Part shown: positions 21,607 to 44,075 of the stretch, piece by piece
Layout: each line of letters begins with the position of its first letter
How positions within the stretch are numbered: position 1 is the first letter of the stretch
Notes under the pieces: generated by a model
Database searches by the model: none
The model's input: only the letters and a program-made list of their open reading frames with translations
Told to the model about the DNA's origin: nothing
Program-made: the position numbers and the translations under genes
DNA from: Apricaphanius iberus
Lineage: Eukaryota; Chordata; Actinopteri; Cyprinodontiformes; Aphaniidae
NCBI GenBank assembly: GCA_028564705.1
Contig: JAPXFQ010000828.1
Location: 186,001 to 250,000, forward strand
Direction: 5' to 3'
Length of the DNA stretch: 64,000 nucleotides

Positions 21607-23959
21607 AGATGGTGTGTTAGGGTCAGTTGAGTCTGAAAAAGGATATTTTTTTCCTAAATCTTAAGTCTATTAGGAATGTACATAAGTAAATGTACTTATG
21701 TAAAGGTTTCACTGGTACAATTACGTCGCTTTCTACCAATGCAAGAAAATTGTGTCAATTTAGTATTTTTCATAATTACTTAAATAATTTAAATATTAGA
21801 AATATGTATAGATTGTGTAGCATTTACTAGAGTTGTTTCTGCAAATTCCAAGACCTGCAAGTTCCCTTTTTTTGAAAGCACTTACAAAGTGAGTTTTTCT
21901 CCATGTGCTGAATAAGACCCTAATCCTGTCAACTCTCTCACCAGACAAAAGGAAAGGATGCTGGAGGAGGAGAGGAGAGACTACGATGCACAAACATACA
22001 GAGCTGAAGTAAGGCACAGTAGGAGGCTGTCATAAGGGGAGGTAGAAGGAGAAGAGGGGTACACTGGAACCCCCAAATTTCATTATTTCCTCTCACACCC
22101 CTCCTCCCCTGTATGGCAGCAGCAGAATGTAGGTCTGTGCTAGCCTACAGCCATCAGAAACAATCAGTTCTGCCCCAGTTCCCGGAGCGTCCACAGTCTA
22201 AACATGCATACGTCACAAGATGGAGGAATACACATATGCATATGACATATTTTCAGTATGCTTCCAGATATGCACACACTTACTGACATATGGAGTCATG
22301 ACACACTTACAGCATTCCTGGACAGATGCATGTACACATTTGAACATTATCATTTACGCAGCGAAACACAATTAGGATGAGGATAAAATAAACAGCTGAA
22401 ATATTCCCATTGTTTTGCAGGCATACCAATCTGGTTAACCTAACTCATTTTTATTTTATTTTAATATTTTTGTAATTAAACAAATAATTTTACATGGATC
22501 TGTATGTGCTTTATAAATGGTGAACTGGTTTTGAAATGTATTTTTACAAGAGAATTTTGGCAATGCCAGTATAAATGTTTGGACAAAAAAAATTGCAAAA
22601 ATTCTTACTGCAAGATGAACTTATCCTTCTAACAGGAAGAAAAAAAACCTTGTTTTTGTGGGCAACTATTGGCTACATTATGGTCAGGTGATGTGTCAGT
22701 CATGTCAAGTCAATAATGATAGGCTGTCAAGGTAGTGCTGATAAAAGGTACTGACTATAGGGGTTCAAAAAGTACCTACAGTTAAGGGCACACAATAGTA
22801 CCTTTGAGGGTACCACCCTAGTGATGAGACTACACTACACTCTCAAAAGTACAATTCTGCACTTTAATTTGTGAGTGTGTATGTCTCCAAATTTTAGAGA
22901 CACATGCTGTGCTGCGTTAATCTTGGATGTTGGAACTTGGGGTTGGGAATAATGTTGCCCAAGTTGACAGCATTCCATTTCATTGTTGGAAAAGTTGGGA
23001 TTTCAAATATAGGGATGCCCAAGTAGCCATCATTTGTAGTACTTCTGATTACATCAATTTAAGCTGTACTTGCCACATGAAAATACTATTTTTAATTTGT
23101 TAATCTTAGAGTTGCAGGCAGTACATGTAACAATAATTTTTGATGCTATTGTGTAATATAAACAAGTTTTTACCATGGTTTACTTTTGTTGATGCAAGGA
23201 GCTACCCTATTGAAACTCAAATAAGTTTTCAGAAAACTTCTCAGCCTTTCCAAGTGGGAATTCCAACTACAGGGGGTGAGTTGATTTTTCATGAAAATGT
23301 TCCATGTTCAACCTTTATTGCAATGCACCAGTGAGTCTGGTTGCCGAACTGCCTCTAAGCATGATGCAGACACCACCATATTTGATAGAGGGTAAAGTGG
23401 TCATGGATTGAAAGTCCTATTGACTCCTCCAAAAACACTTACTGTCAATGTAACCTGGAAGTCAGTCTTTGTGTTGTTTGACTTGTCATTTTACTTTTCA
23501 TAGTGGCCTAAGCAAATCATTTTCATTTAAGCTTCTCCTATTTGAAGTGGGCTCATTTTTTGATTTTCACTCTACCTGTCCACAGCAATGTGTGGACACT
23601 GTCACCTTAGACGGTGACACTGTTGCTCCAGCAGTCTAAAAGTATTAAAAGGCACAGGCCTGGTTGAGGAAAGAATAAATAAGGCTTCTCAACCTTAACC
23701 TCATTGAATATTTGTGAGCTGTGCTTTAAAAATAAGTTCGTACAGGGAAGCAATGCCAAGATGAAAAATCAAATAACATACCAGAATAATGTCAGAGGCT
23801 TGATGATGGAAAAAGCGTGCGGTTGGACTATAAGGGATAATTAACCAAATGTAGGTGTGGTCCATTGTTGTCCTTTTTTGTAACATGTTTTTTTTCTATA
23901 TTACATTTTTGTTTATATTATGTAACATTTTATATTGTTTATATTTTGTTTATGTAAAT
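21607..23959. other. Mostly unassigned AT-rich interval
   Basis: At 22742-22870 there are several GGTAC/GTACC steps (AAAAGTACCTAC, TAGTACCTTTGAGGGTACC) like the ends of a fish MITE built on that motif. The 23320-23700 stretch loosely resembles a decayed Tc1 copy. Neither is secure. Confidence 0.3.
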
Positions 23960-24300
23960 CATTGGCCTGGTTTATTCAAAGTTTGTGCTTGTTAAAACAG
24001 GTGCAAACCTCATAGTGGGCCCAAAAACATGCAACAGAGCATTTACCAAGCAGTCAAAGGACTGTGCCGGTAAAACACTCAGCAAAAGTGCAAAATTAAT
24101 TTAGTGCTTCTGCCCTTTCAATGTAGACATTTCTGTCAAAAGGCCAAGAAATATTGTAAAGAGAACTTGTAAATAAGCAGGCTTTGCACATGGAGTGTGA
24201 TTTATCAAACATGAAAATGTTTGCACTGTTTTTGCCGCTATTTTTACTGCCTTTGAAAAACATGTCTGAACTTTGTGCCACTAAGATTAACACAAACCAA
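23960..24300. mobile_element. Possible Harbinger-type MITE end
   Basis: GGCCTGGTTTATTCAAAGTT, TGTGCTTG, and later GTGTGATTTATCAAACATG resemble a fish Harbinger MITE. The second terminus was not found. Confidence 0.3.
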
Positions 24301-25439
24301 TTAAATTATGTACTGCCTGACAAACGAAAAACATAATTCACATAATCTTTCCTTAGAATAATTAACACTCTCATGGCCATAACCCTGACAGTTATGTCAA
24401 TTTTATCCCTTTTGTCCCCAAAGACTCATCATAACTTACATGCATTACTGCATTGTTGTTACCATTGACAGAGTATGATAGACGAACACGGTTGAGGAGG
24501 ACAACAAGAGAAGAGAATGCAGCATTACGTCTCTGCAGCATCACATCTCTGATATAGCATAAGCCCTCAAATTTTCCAAAAAAGACAAACACCACCCTAC
24601 CTTATAAATTCAACCCAGCAGCATATTTATTAATTCAAAATCATGGCCCATCCAGGCGGTGTTATGCAGAAAGGCAGACGTGTTCCATCCCCAGGGAGCT
24701 GATTAGGATACATGTCAGACACTCCCCTAATTTTTTCACCCCCACATACGCCTTTCCACCACTGGCAGTTCTCTGTCTATTGATAAGACACTTTGCACAC
24801 ATGTTAAGTGTGTTTTTCCTGCACTTGATTGTGTTACTATTCACTTATTCAGTTCAATTAATAATCTAGGAACTAGATTTGGTGCAGTGCTTTTATCTTT
24901 ACATTTGGACATTAACTACATTGGAAAATAATTATCCAAGCTTTTGTAGGTCTTCAGTCTATGCTGTATTTAAATTAAACAGTCACCATATAACTTACTA
25001 AATCCATCCATCCATCACAGTCCAGCAGTGCATCACCTAGACAATTTGCTCGAGCCTAACTTTTAACTTTTTAATAATAATATTTATTTGGTGTTCTTCC
25101 TGAAATGAGAAGAAACTGCAAGGAATTGATTGTCTTACAAAGGATAATTGAAACAGCACAGATTACTTTCCTGTTTAAAGCTTTCCACTATATTCTAGAA
25201 ATCTTAATCTGTGGTATTTCCAAGGTTAAAAGTCTCCAAACGTACAGTATTTGATCACTCTGTCCAAACAGCTCGATATGTGCATCCTTTGACCATGGCT
25301 GCACATTTCAGTTCAGATTTAAGTTGCTGATTTTGAATCAGACCTTTTTTTATTTAATTTGGCACCTTTTAAATCACTGGTCTTCCAGCATCTTAGATGA
25401 TGGTAATGTGGAAAAAATTGAGCACAGAACAATGTACAA
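24301..25439. other. Unassigned sequence
   Basis: No gene or repeat recognised. Confidence 0.35.
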
Positions 25440-25720
25440 TGGAGGTTACCGTGGCTGAGTTGGTAGGAGTACGTTCCGTAACCCAGTTCGAACCCTTGCT
25501 CTGCCCAACTCAGTCGTTGTGCAAATGGAGGTATTATTAGTGTAAGTAGGGTAAGGTGCTTTGGGTACATATAGAGACGAAATAAGTACAAGTATAGAGG
25601 TGGAGCATGCGTCTGGAGCCTCGCATTCTATCAGTGTGAACCAGGGCAGCTGTGACTATGATGTAGCTAGCCACCATTAGCATGTGAATGAGTGAATGAA
25701 AAAAGTGCCTTACAAATGAG
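25440..25720 (+). repeat. Two fused tRNA-type SINE remnants
   Basis: At 25446-25495, GTGGCTGAGTTGGTAGGAGT (A box) and AGTTCGAACCC (B box) form a SINE head, ending near AAGGTGCTTTGGGTAC. A second body follows: GGAGCATGCGTC, CAGGGCAGCTGTGACTATG, ATGTAGCTAGCCACCA and GTGAATGAGTGAATG. This is the 3' part of another well-known fish SINE. Confidence 0.55.
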
Positions 25721-26664
25721 CAAGTTACCATGTTAATCAATGATTCCAAAGCAGCCTCGTGTTGGCTACCCAAAATTGACTAACAGGTACTGTACCTCAG
25801 CTGTTGCTAGTACATGTGTCTCCTTGCCCTCAGATATACAGTACAGCATACCTGCTCAGAGAGCTTCATTAAAAATTTCTACACACTCCCAAGCTGTCAA
25901 AATACATCTGGAAGCGTTCGACAAATGAACTCCCAGAGAGTAGACTAACCCAATTTACAGTTCGAGTTCATCAAAGGTAACAAGAGGTAATGACGGCACA
26001 CAGTCTCTTCTTTCATTCAGACATGTTGTCTGTTGCGTGGCCCAGATACATCACACCGTCTGGATGCAGCATCTTCACAGCATTTGATCAAAGAGTACGA
26101 GGAGAGAAGAGGAAAGACAGAAATGGTCTCAAGACTGTAGAGAGAGAGAGGAAGGGTAGAAAATCAAACTAAACAGAGTCGCAAGGGGAAACTCTGGGAA
26201 AACATATTTGGCATATAGAAGAACATTTGAAAGTTGAAGAAAAGAATGAGAAGGATAGAGAGGAGGATGCTATGGGAGGATGATGAAAGTACTGCTGGGA
26301 GCCTGATGATCTGCAGGAGAACTGGATCAGGACTAAGTGCTTTCATTTTTTATACAGCTTCACCCAAACACATCATCCTCTCAGACTTCAGGCTTTGTGG
26401 CTATCAAGACTGTGCGTAAAGGTTTCTCTTCCCAGTGCACAATAGCTACTTCAGAACAGAGGGTCCTAATCGCTTTCAAAAGTTCTGAGTTTGGTGTCGA
26501 TACATAGTCTTACAGTTGGGGAATGTCAGACTCTACACATGAAAGTCATAGGAAACAAGACAGGAATGTGCCAGTTTTACAGCTTGTCATGCCTCAAATA
26601 CGTCTAAAAAACTGTTTATTTCCCAAAATGTAAACAATTAAGAGGTCAACAAGAGTCATCTACC
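25721..26664. other. Unassigned sequence
   Basis: Includes a purine-rich plus strand around 26090-26300. Open frames there are compositional. Confidence 0.35.
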
Positions 26665-27310
26665 CAGGGACGGCCCAACGTATTAGAAGGCCTTAAGCAG
26701 ATTCTGACTTAGGGGGGGCTCCCCTTTCTGTTAAGACCAATATCCACAATAACAGCATTTCAATTTAAATTTGGTCTAATCTGTAGGCAAAGTTTATTTA
26801 GCTGTTCCTAAAAATCAATCAGATTTATTTGCTAATATTAGCTGAAACAATCTGAAGCTCAAACAAAAAAGGATGGTTAAACTAGAACATCAGATTGTAA
26901 CAATGGTAACACAACAATCAAACATTGAATATTAAAAAGCAATTTTAACCTAATTTAAATATTTCGATTTAATTCTTTTTTCTAAATTAAAAAGGTAAAA
27001 TATATTAATTGTATTACTTTAATTGTATTTCATTTAAATATTTTTTTAGTTAACAAAAACAATAATAGATTTTTAATGAAAAAAAATATTAATAAAGTAA
27101 TTAGTTATAAAGAAACTCACCTAGTTACTACACAAAAATTTAACAAATTGAAAATTTTAAAGCAATCTACATTGAGACAAAACTAAATCAAATTGAGTAA
27201 TATTAACATTTTAATAAATTGAAACATTTGTAGTCTGTTCAATTTCCACATTTATGAGGCCCTAAGCAAGCACTTTGTTCACTTATTCCTTGAACCTTGA
27301 ACTGGCTCTG
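26665..27310. mobile_element. hAT non-autonomous transposon with perfect 8-bp target duplication
   Basis: The element starts CAGGGACGGCCC and ends GAACTGGCTCTG, an imperfect inverted pair typical of hAT. CATCTACC flanks it exactly on both sides (26657-26664 and 27311-27318). The 646-bp interior is very AT-rich and non-coding. Confidence 0.75.
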
Positions 27311-28274
27311 CATCTACCCTCCCAATATTTCACATCCATTCTTCACTGATAGTGTCTACATATAAATAAAAAAGGTTGGGGGTTTCAAAGTGGCGATGTA
27401 AACCTTATTATACGGTATAAAACATAGGGGGTACGCTCTCATAGACTTTACCTGTAAGAAGAAAACATTTCAGGGGCAAAGATCACAGTTCATTCCTCCC
27501 GGGCATAATCTTCATGAGCCTCCTAGGGCTGTGACCTCACTCACATAAAATGTGTATGATAATGTAGCTCTGTCCTCTAGTGGTCATTTTATGGAATAAA
27601 TAATTTGATAAAGTTTGATGAATATCTTAATTTTATGCTCGTTTTAGTGTACGTTATTGTCAAGTAATTTAGATAAAGAAAAAGTATACAAAAAATACAT
27701 TAAGAACCAAATACTTGGATGTTTGCTTTGGAGCTGTTTTTTTTTTTTTTTTTTTACTTCAATTTGGATAGTTCCTTCAACAACACCAGAACTGTCAATT
27801 AGCCTTATTGGCAAGCCGTATGGATTTAACCATGACATAATTAAATCTTTATAAGAAAGTAATAAAGTGATTGTTTCCTGTGTGCTGAGCAACAATGTCT
27901 CAGTTCAGTCTGATGATGTTACTGTTATGTTCACTACTAAAAAAAAAGCGAATATTTTGACAGTTTACAAAAGGGTTTTGAGTGTTTTCTATGTGGAGAA
28001 AATTTAAGTAAATCAGCAGTAGGTGATGGACAGGTAGAAAACATTTAGATACACATTTAAAAAAAATACAATTCAAAATTATGAACTTTACATTTTTGAT
28101 CAAAAATGAAAGTCAAACAATGAAGTTCTGAAAACAATCTAAAATATTCATACTAAAATTAGGTTTATAAGTCCCGCTCTACATTTTGTGTGTTATTTGT
28201 GCAAAAGAGACAAATAGAAAGACATGCTTTCACATATTTATTTATAAATATTTATAGCATTTTCTCCCTATGCA
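27311..28274. other. Unassigned AT-rich sequence
   Basis: Contains a T17 run near 27738. The two open frames across it are artefacts of that run. Confidence 0.4.
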
Positions 28275-28650
28275 GTTTGACCAGTTCTCCCTCTATAGTT
28301 CTGGGATCTTTCCTCACCATCCTCTAACCTGGATCATGTGTACCCCAAAAGATGAGATCTTGCATGAAGCCCAAAGGTTGAGGGAGATTGTCAGCAATCT
28401 TGTAGTTATTCTATTTTCTAATAAGTACTCCAACAGTTGATCTTTTCTCACCACGATGCTTGCCTATTGTAGAAAGCCCATCCCACTCTTATGAAGGTGT
28501 GCAACCTTGTCCCTTGTCCTTGCCCTGGCCACGGTGGAAGGTGTAGTCTGACTGTTTGAAGGCGTGGACAGGTGTCTTCTATACAGTTAACAAGTTCAAA
28601 CAGGTGCCATTATAACAGGTAACTAGTGGAGTAGAGAAGAGCTTCTTAAA
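28275..28650 (-). mobile_element. Tc1-like transposon fragment (N-terminal part of transposase)
   Basis: TTCTGGGATCTTTCCTCACC, AGATCTTGCATGAAGCCC, GAGGGAGATTGTCAGC and CAAACAGGTGCCATTATAAC match the family seen at 6537-7614 and 43150-44075. This copy keeps the part deleted in the first. The start-codon region reads CACGGTGG, so the ATG is lost. Both terminal repeats are missing. Confidence 0.65.
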
Positions 28651-28672
28651 AAGGGTCAAACAAAACTGTCTG

Positions 28673-28790
28673 GGATGATTGGAATGTTTGTATAATTGTA
28701 TTGAAATGACTGGTGTTGTAAAGTTCCTTGAGATTACATCTGCTGTGAATTGGCGCTTTATAAATAAAAGTGAATTCAATTTAATCTATC
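28673..28790 (+). mobile_element. LINE 3' tail
   Basis: GATTGGAATGTTTGTATAAT, GTTGTAAAGTTCCTTGAGAT and GAATTGGCGCTTTATAAATA match the end of the copy at 54773-55190. Followed by short GAATTCAATT units. Confidence 0.6.
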
Positions 28791-28920
28791 AGGGCCAGAA
28801 TTCTTGCATATCTGTCGGTGCTAAATACTTATTTTTTTTCAACGTTATACAAATACCTGTTTTTAAAACTATACAATGTGATTTTTCAGAATTTCTTTCT
28901 TTTTTTTCTATTTTTCTAAA

Positions 28921-28951
28921 TTTTCTATTCTATTCTATTCTATTCTATTCT
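28921..28951 (+). repeat. (TTCTA)n microsatellite
   Basis: Six consecutive TTCTA-type pentamers. Confidence 0.9.
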
Positions 28952-29089
28952 AAGATGCCCTCAATAATAAGCAATAATAGTTTTCTGTCAGCCTGGCCAA
29001 ACCTAATTTTGTACAGCGACAAGTTAAGCAAAGAACATGACAATCAGTGGAATGTTCTCTGAAGTGAATTACTTGCACCCATAAAAGTA

Positions 29090-29340
29090 GTGCGTCCAAC
29101 CAATCCGCCAGTAGCTTAATGACTAACGTACCAATCACAACAGATCATCCCTTACCAGTTTTGCAAGTTTTTGAGATAATGTCGGACCATGTAAAAATAT
29201 TTCTAAAGCTGTCGGGCGCTCGTGTCTGCAGTCGCTGTTACCCAATCAGAACACAGCAATCCAACGCAGATCCGCGTGTGCAGCAATCCAATTGGTTTAC
29301 TATAAGAACGTAGTGGCCTTATGGGCGGAGTTTGTCGCGC
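29090..29340 (+). promoter_or_regulatory. dhcr7 promoter with repeated CCAAT boxes and a GC box
   Basis: CCAAT motifs occur at 29100, 29131, 29242 and 29288 (the last in the palindrome CCAATTGG), and GGGCGG is at 29323. A weak TATA-like CTATAAG lies at 29300. NF-Y and Sp1 sites beside sterol-response elements are the known arrangement in SREBP-2 target promoters, DHCR7 included. ATCATCCCTT at 29145 is at best a loose sterol-response element, and no perfect one was found. Confidence 0.55.
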
Positions 29341-29449
29341 TACGTCAATTTCCGTCTAGCGGTTAGCAGAGAAGCTGAAGTCCAGTCAGTCTCTGCAGGA
29401 AGGAGGTGGTCAACGGGCTGCCTTCTTTATCTCAAATTACAGCATACAG
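29341..29449 (+). other. dhcr7: dhcr7 non-coding exon 1 (5' UTR)
   Basis: CpG-containing sequence that ends in a strong donor, ACAG|GTAAGTGAG, at 29450. It lies directly downstream of the CCAAT/GC-box cluster. The transcription start is an estimate. Vertebrate DHCR7 genes characteristically have non-coding 5' exons. Confidence 0.55.
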
Positions 29450-30485
29450 GTAAGTGAGTAACGGTAGTTATGCAGCATCTAGATGCCATGTTTTTCACTG
29501 TGTTGTATCACCAACAACAGCTTGCAATGAAGGCATCGTCCACAAATATGTCAGGGTGGTGAATTATCGACAGTCCTTAATTTGACTTTAGAAGAGAAAA
29601 AAAAAACAGCGCGTCCAGAAGCAAATGAAAAATGACCAATAAACCTAATGACCGTGCTATTGCAACACTTGTATAAAACTAAGAGTTTGTGAGCGTTACG
29701 AAACGTTAGCTGTCTGTCTGCCCTGCTTCCCTCCCTCTGGTCGGTGTAAAAACAAGAGGCTCTGCAGGACGAGTTGTTTTATTTTATTACACAAACCTAT
29801 ATTTACAGTAGAACCGTTTATTGTTTTGTTGCTGCTGCGTCTTTGGTTTGACCTACATATTCTCTGAACTTTCGCGTTTAGTCGACTGCTTCATAATGTA
29901 TAAACTTAGAGGGTCAGATTGTGGGGATTCGCCTCCTGTAGTAGTAAAAGTGTTATTAAGTTTGTGAGATTGAGCAAAAACATGTTATTACAAGTGGCAG
30001 ATTATAAAATAAGAATAACACATATTATAAAATAAGAATAACATGACCTACTGTGGTTGTCTAAAAGTGTTAGGAAACTGAGTTTTTATGACCCTTATTA
30101 TCTGTACAGAGATGTTATGAAACTGACAAAAACTCACTTAGTATGGACTGTGGACATTTCTCAAGGTTGTACAATAAAATAAAAGCAGCTTGAAAGTTTA
30201 TATAGGGATGTTTTTTTATTTGTTTGGTTTGTTACTTTTCTCTTATCTAAAAATTAATAGGAGTTCAGATTTGATCATAGAGTATGATTTTCATCCGCCA
30301 GGCCTGGCTGACATAAAAAAATAAATAAAAAAAAGTTACATGTCACTATTCAGTTATTGGCAAAAGTATAAAAAGTATAACACCTTTATAGTAATGAATT
30401 ATATACATCAAATACATATACGCCATGTGTGCATACAAGCCAGCTGTCACTTATTAGGAACATACGTGTTTGATTGGTGTATATT

Positions 30486-30487
<2 letters not shown>
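29450..30487. other. dhcr7 intron 1, first part
   Basis: Unassigned intronic sequence. A 22-bp near-direct repeat of TTATAAAATAAGAATAACA lies at about 30002-30042. Confidence 0.45.

Positions 30488-30557
<70 letters not shown>
30488..30557. repeat. (TA)n microsatellite
   Basis: A pure run of about 35 TA units abutting the left end of a hAT MITE. Confidence 0.95.
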
Positions 30558-30560
<3 letters not shown>

Positions 30561-30904
30561 TGATGCGCTGATACTGGTATCTGGTCCAATATGAGTACAC
30601 TATTAAAGAGATACCATGAACAGATACTTAAAATGTGGAAAGTATGCAATCATTTCCCAGAAACCTTTGTTTTTAACCTAAACTGTTAGTTTTGTGGTCA
30701 TTTTTTGTTAATATTTTAAGTTGTATCTAACCCACCATCATTTTTTGTAACATGCAGAGAAGAAAATAAAACCCGTCGTCTGATTCATTGCATTTTTTTG
30801 TGTCGTAGAAGTATTGGCGTTGGTACTCTGTATCCTAAAGTACCCGGATCCAAGAATTGGTATCTTATCTGTTTGAAAAAAAAAATTGTATCTTTGCATC
30901 CCTA
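30558..30904. mobile_element. hAT MITE (GATGC..GATAC family)
   Basis: Starts TAGTGATGCGCTGATACTGG and ends TGCATCCCTA, the inverted termini of a common fish hAT MITE. The same family is at 34761-35113. The interior is non-coding. A target duplication cannot be judged because the left flank is (TA)n. Confidence 0.65.
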
Positions 30905-30908
30905 ATAA

Positions 30909-31307
30909 TTAGGGATGATTTAAAATATCGATATACCAATATATTGCGATTTTTCAATGTCACAATGTTGAACCAAAATTCAAAGGCAAAGTATCGATTT
31001 TATTTTTTTAAGAATTTGACTTGAACCATTAATTATGACAGTAATTTTTGTACTAAAATTAAAATGATGATCACTGGTTGGTGGCTGTTTTCACCATCTT
31101 CGTTCCAGTGGATCAGCTACATCTAGTAATAAAACTAAATGTGTTTTTTCTTAGCTCCCGCAGTTTTTTTTTACAATTAAATTCAGTTTTAAGAATAAAA
31201 TTGTATAGTCTTACTCATAGTCTTGCAATATATTGCAATATATCTTATCGTTACCTTTGTATTGTGACACATATCGTATCTCCAGATTCTTCCTCACACA
31301 TCCCTAT
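30909..31307. mobile_element. hAT MITE, second type
   Basis: Starts TTAGGGATGATTTAAAATAT and ends ACACATCCCTA. Inside, ATTGCAATATATTGCAATAT and CAATGTCACAATGTTG are typical of this fish MITE. Only a few bases separate it from the previous MITE. Confidence 0.6.
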
Positions 31308-31377
31308 TGTGGACATATAAGACATAGCATGGCATGATAGTCTGATTCTCTCACCAGAGGTGAAGGCTGCAGAAACC

Positions 31378-41200
<9,823 letters not shown>

Positions 41201-41915
41201 AGAGAGGAAGAGGAGGAGTTACAAAATAAACAGCATATGGATGGTGTAACAATGAATATATGGTTAAGCAAGATAAGATATGCTCCTCCCGCTGAACATT
41301 CGCCACTGAACTCCACACACTACTCAATTTCTACTCTTGTGCACTGCCAGCTTGTTTCTATAATTCTTTGCCTCCATATTAGTTTTATAGGTTTGTTGTC
41401 TCCATAAAGCTGAAACTATATTTTTAAAAAGATGAATTTTAACAGAAAAGCCTCTGCTATCACCAAATACCAACACTGACCGCCTGGAGCTCCTCATAAC
41501 TGTGGTGTTGTTTTCCCACTAACTATATTTTATTGGCTGCAATGAACATGGAATATCTGGCATGAAAGGAGTTAACTCTCAATTTTTCTATTATTTCTTC
41601 AAAAACATACCAGGTTTGTTTGTGAAAATGATAGACTCCAGCTATACGTGGATCTTACTGCTTAAAGTTTTTTGGACTAAATATGTTTTACCTTCAAGAA
41701 AATGGATTATTGAGGTTTATTGACATGAATCCTTAAAACTCTGGCTGAGAATAAATCACTGTTCACATATATCAGTCTTAACTTACTGTGTTGATGCTTA
41801 TGTTAACTCGATCAAAGTTTATCTACATTCCAGCTCCCTTTCTGTCAAAAATGTTTCTGTATATTACAATTTTTCAGGCAACTTTCAGGCAATAAATAAA
41901 AAAAAACTTAAGTTT
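41201..41915 (+). other. dhcr7: dhcr7 3' UTR
   Basis: Non-repetitive sequence following the stop codon, ending near an AATAAATAAAA cluster. An AATAAA at 41225 is close to the stop and could give a very short alternative UTR. Confidence 0.55.
41891..41896 (+). terminator. Likely dhcr7 polyadenylation signal
   Basis: AATAAA, overlapping a second AATAAA, followed about 30 bp on by a T-rich stretch (TGCTTTTTTTGTTTTG) that fits a downstream element. Confidence 0.5.
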
Positions 41916-43149
41916 AGTGATGCTTTTTTTGTTTTGTCACACTGTTTAAATAAGGAAATCTAGTTAAGTTTTTATTTGTAGGACACTGGCATTAATGAGG
42001 CAAGAAACATCAGGGTTTGTAGTTTTTGGTGTTAACACTAGAGGGCAGCAGATAGCTTTATAACAAAAATTAAATAGATTTTTTGCGCAAATTTGTTAGA
42101 GCTATAAACTGAGGTTATATGTGCATAAAATTACTTTAAAGTTGTTTGTGGCTGTTCTTTAATTGACTTATGTGCCCTTAAATCATTATACATAAGAGAA
42201 GTCAGTAGTGACACAAATAAGTTGGTGAAATACATTGTTTTAAAATATGCCATTTATCTAAAGGGGCTGACAAGATTGAAGGCACAATTTGACTTTGACG
42301 TTTAATTGTTTTTTGACAAAATTCAGGTCAGGGACCCAAAGGAAGTGGTCAGATTTGATTGTTATTTCATACACATGCAAACCAGTCATAGTAATGCAAA
42401 TAGTTATACTTGCAAGGATGATGAGATTTTAGAAAAGTTCTCTCTTTTGGCCATGGTGTAAGCAGTGGCATCTTGACTGAAATAATGGTTTACAGGCAGA
42501 AGCTGAAGCACAGGACAGTTGGTTCAAATATAGGTAATCATACATACAGTGCAATGGAAATGGTACAGTTTAGACCCAGAAGGATGAAAACAATCCAACA
42601 AAGATCAGAATGGGATAGCAACTGCATCTTTGGCATGACTTGTCTAGATCAACTGTGAAGAAGATATGTTGATCAGTGGTCGGGAGCGTAAAAAGTAGGT
42701 ATTGCATTATCAGGAATTGAAGAGTTATAAGACAAAGTGATTTCCCGGGTGATTCTTTTCAGAGAGTTAGACCCTGAAAGACTTGAATCATCTGTGATGT
42801 AACAGTGGTGAAACATAGAGTGTCATTTTAATGGGGATTGTTTCTCCCAATGTAGCATATAAAGTGGAATTCTCTGTACATTGGAAACTGGGAACGATGA
42901 CACCGGTTCCAGGAGGTGTAGGATTACACACACTAATCCAATGAAGTACCATCCGACTGAATTGGTGCCCTCAGGTACTCAACTGTTCTGACACAAGGCC
43001 ACTGTGTCAAATTTCCCAATACAAGCACACAAGCCTTATGCAAAACCAAAATGCAACTCCTGTCAAACTGTGTTTGCTCCAGGAACTGCTGGTTGTACTA
43101 TTGTCTTATAATGTCAGAGCATTTGTCCTTGCTTGCAACATACATTCAT
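41916..43149. other. Unassigned intergenic sequence
   Basis: No gene or familiar repeat recognised. Confidence 0.35.
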
Positions 43150-44075
43150 GGTCAAGTCAGCCACCTATCGTGCAAGTTCATCCACCTAAAAAGACGAAAG
43201 AGGCCTTTCATTTTCATCATAGGTATACCTCAAATATTAGAGACAAAATTAAAAAAAGAATCCAGAAAATGACATGGTGTGATTTAATAAAAATATTTGC
43301 CAATTATGGTAGAAAATAAGTATTTTGTCAACAAAAGTTCATCTCTGCTATAATATAATTTTTTTTTTTTTGGCAATGACAGAGGTCAAGTGTTTTCTAT
43401 AAGTCTTCATAAGGTTTTCACACGCTGTTCCTGTATTTAGGCCTGTTCTTTCATGCAGATCTCTAGAACAGGGATGTTTTGACTTTCAACTCCCTCTACA
43501 GACTGTCTAATGGATTGAGGTCTGGAGACTGGCTAGGCCACTCCAGAACCTGGAAAAGCTTTTGAAGTAGCGCCTCCGTTGTCCGGCAGTGCTTGGGATC
43601 ATTGTCACGCTGAAAGATCCAGACATGTTCCATCTCCAATGCTCTCACTGTTTTTCAGTTTTGTGCAGGTGTACAATCATGTCCCTGATGGCCTTGAACA
43701 GCTCTATGGTCTTGGCCATAGTGGAGTTTTGAGGATGTCTGTTTGAAGTTGTGGATTCGTGTCTTTTATACCAATTGAGTTCCAAAAGGTGCCATTATTA
43801 CAGGTAACAAGGGGAGGACAGAGGAGCGTCTTACAGAAGACGTTACAAGATAGCCAGGAATCTTGCTCATTTGTAGGTGACCAAATACTTATGGTCCACC
43901 ATAATTTGCAAATAAAGTGTTTAGAAATCACACCATGTCATTTTCTTGATACTGCTTTCTCATTTTGTCTCTAATAGTTGAGGTATAGCTTTGATGAAAA
44001 TGATATGTCTCTTTTTTAAGTTAATGAACTTGCACAATTGATGGCTGACTGAATACTTTTTGTCCAGCAGTATGC
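43150..44075 (-). mobile_element. Tc1-like transposon with both ends, internally deleted
   Basis: Inverted ends: GTCAGCCACCTATCGTGCAA at the left and TGCACAATTGATGGCTGACTGA at the right. On the minus strand the transposase start is intact from about 43720 (MAKTIELFKAIRDMIVHLHK) but meets a stop after 24 codons. The middle of the gene is deleted. Same family as 6537-7614 and 28275-28650. Confidence 0.75.

Noticed and set aside
30340..30594. Open frames made of repeated IY residues
   Set aside because: Direct translation of (TA)n. The same holds for frames at 4216, 53424 and 61671.
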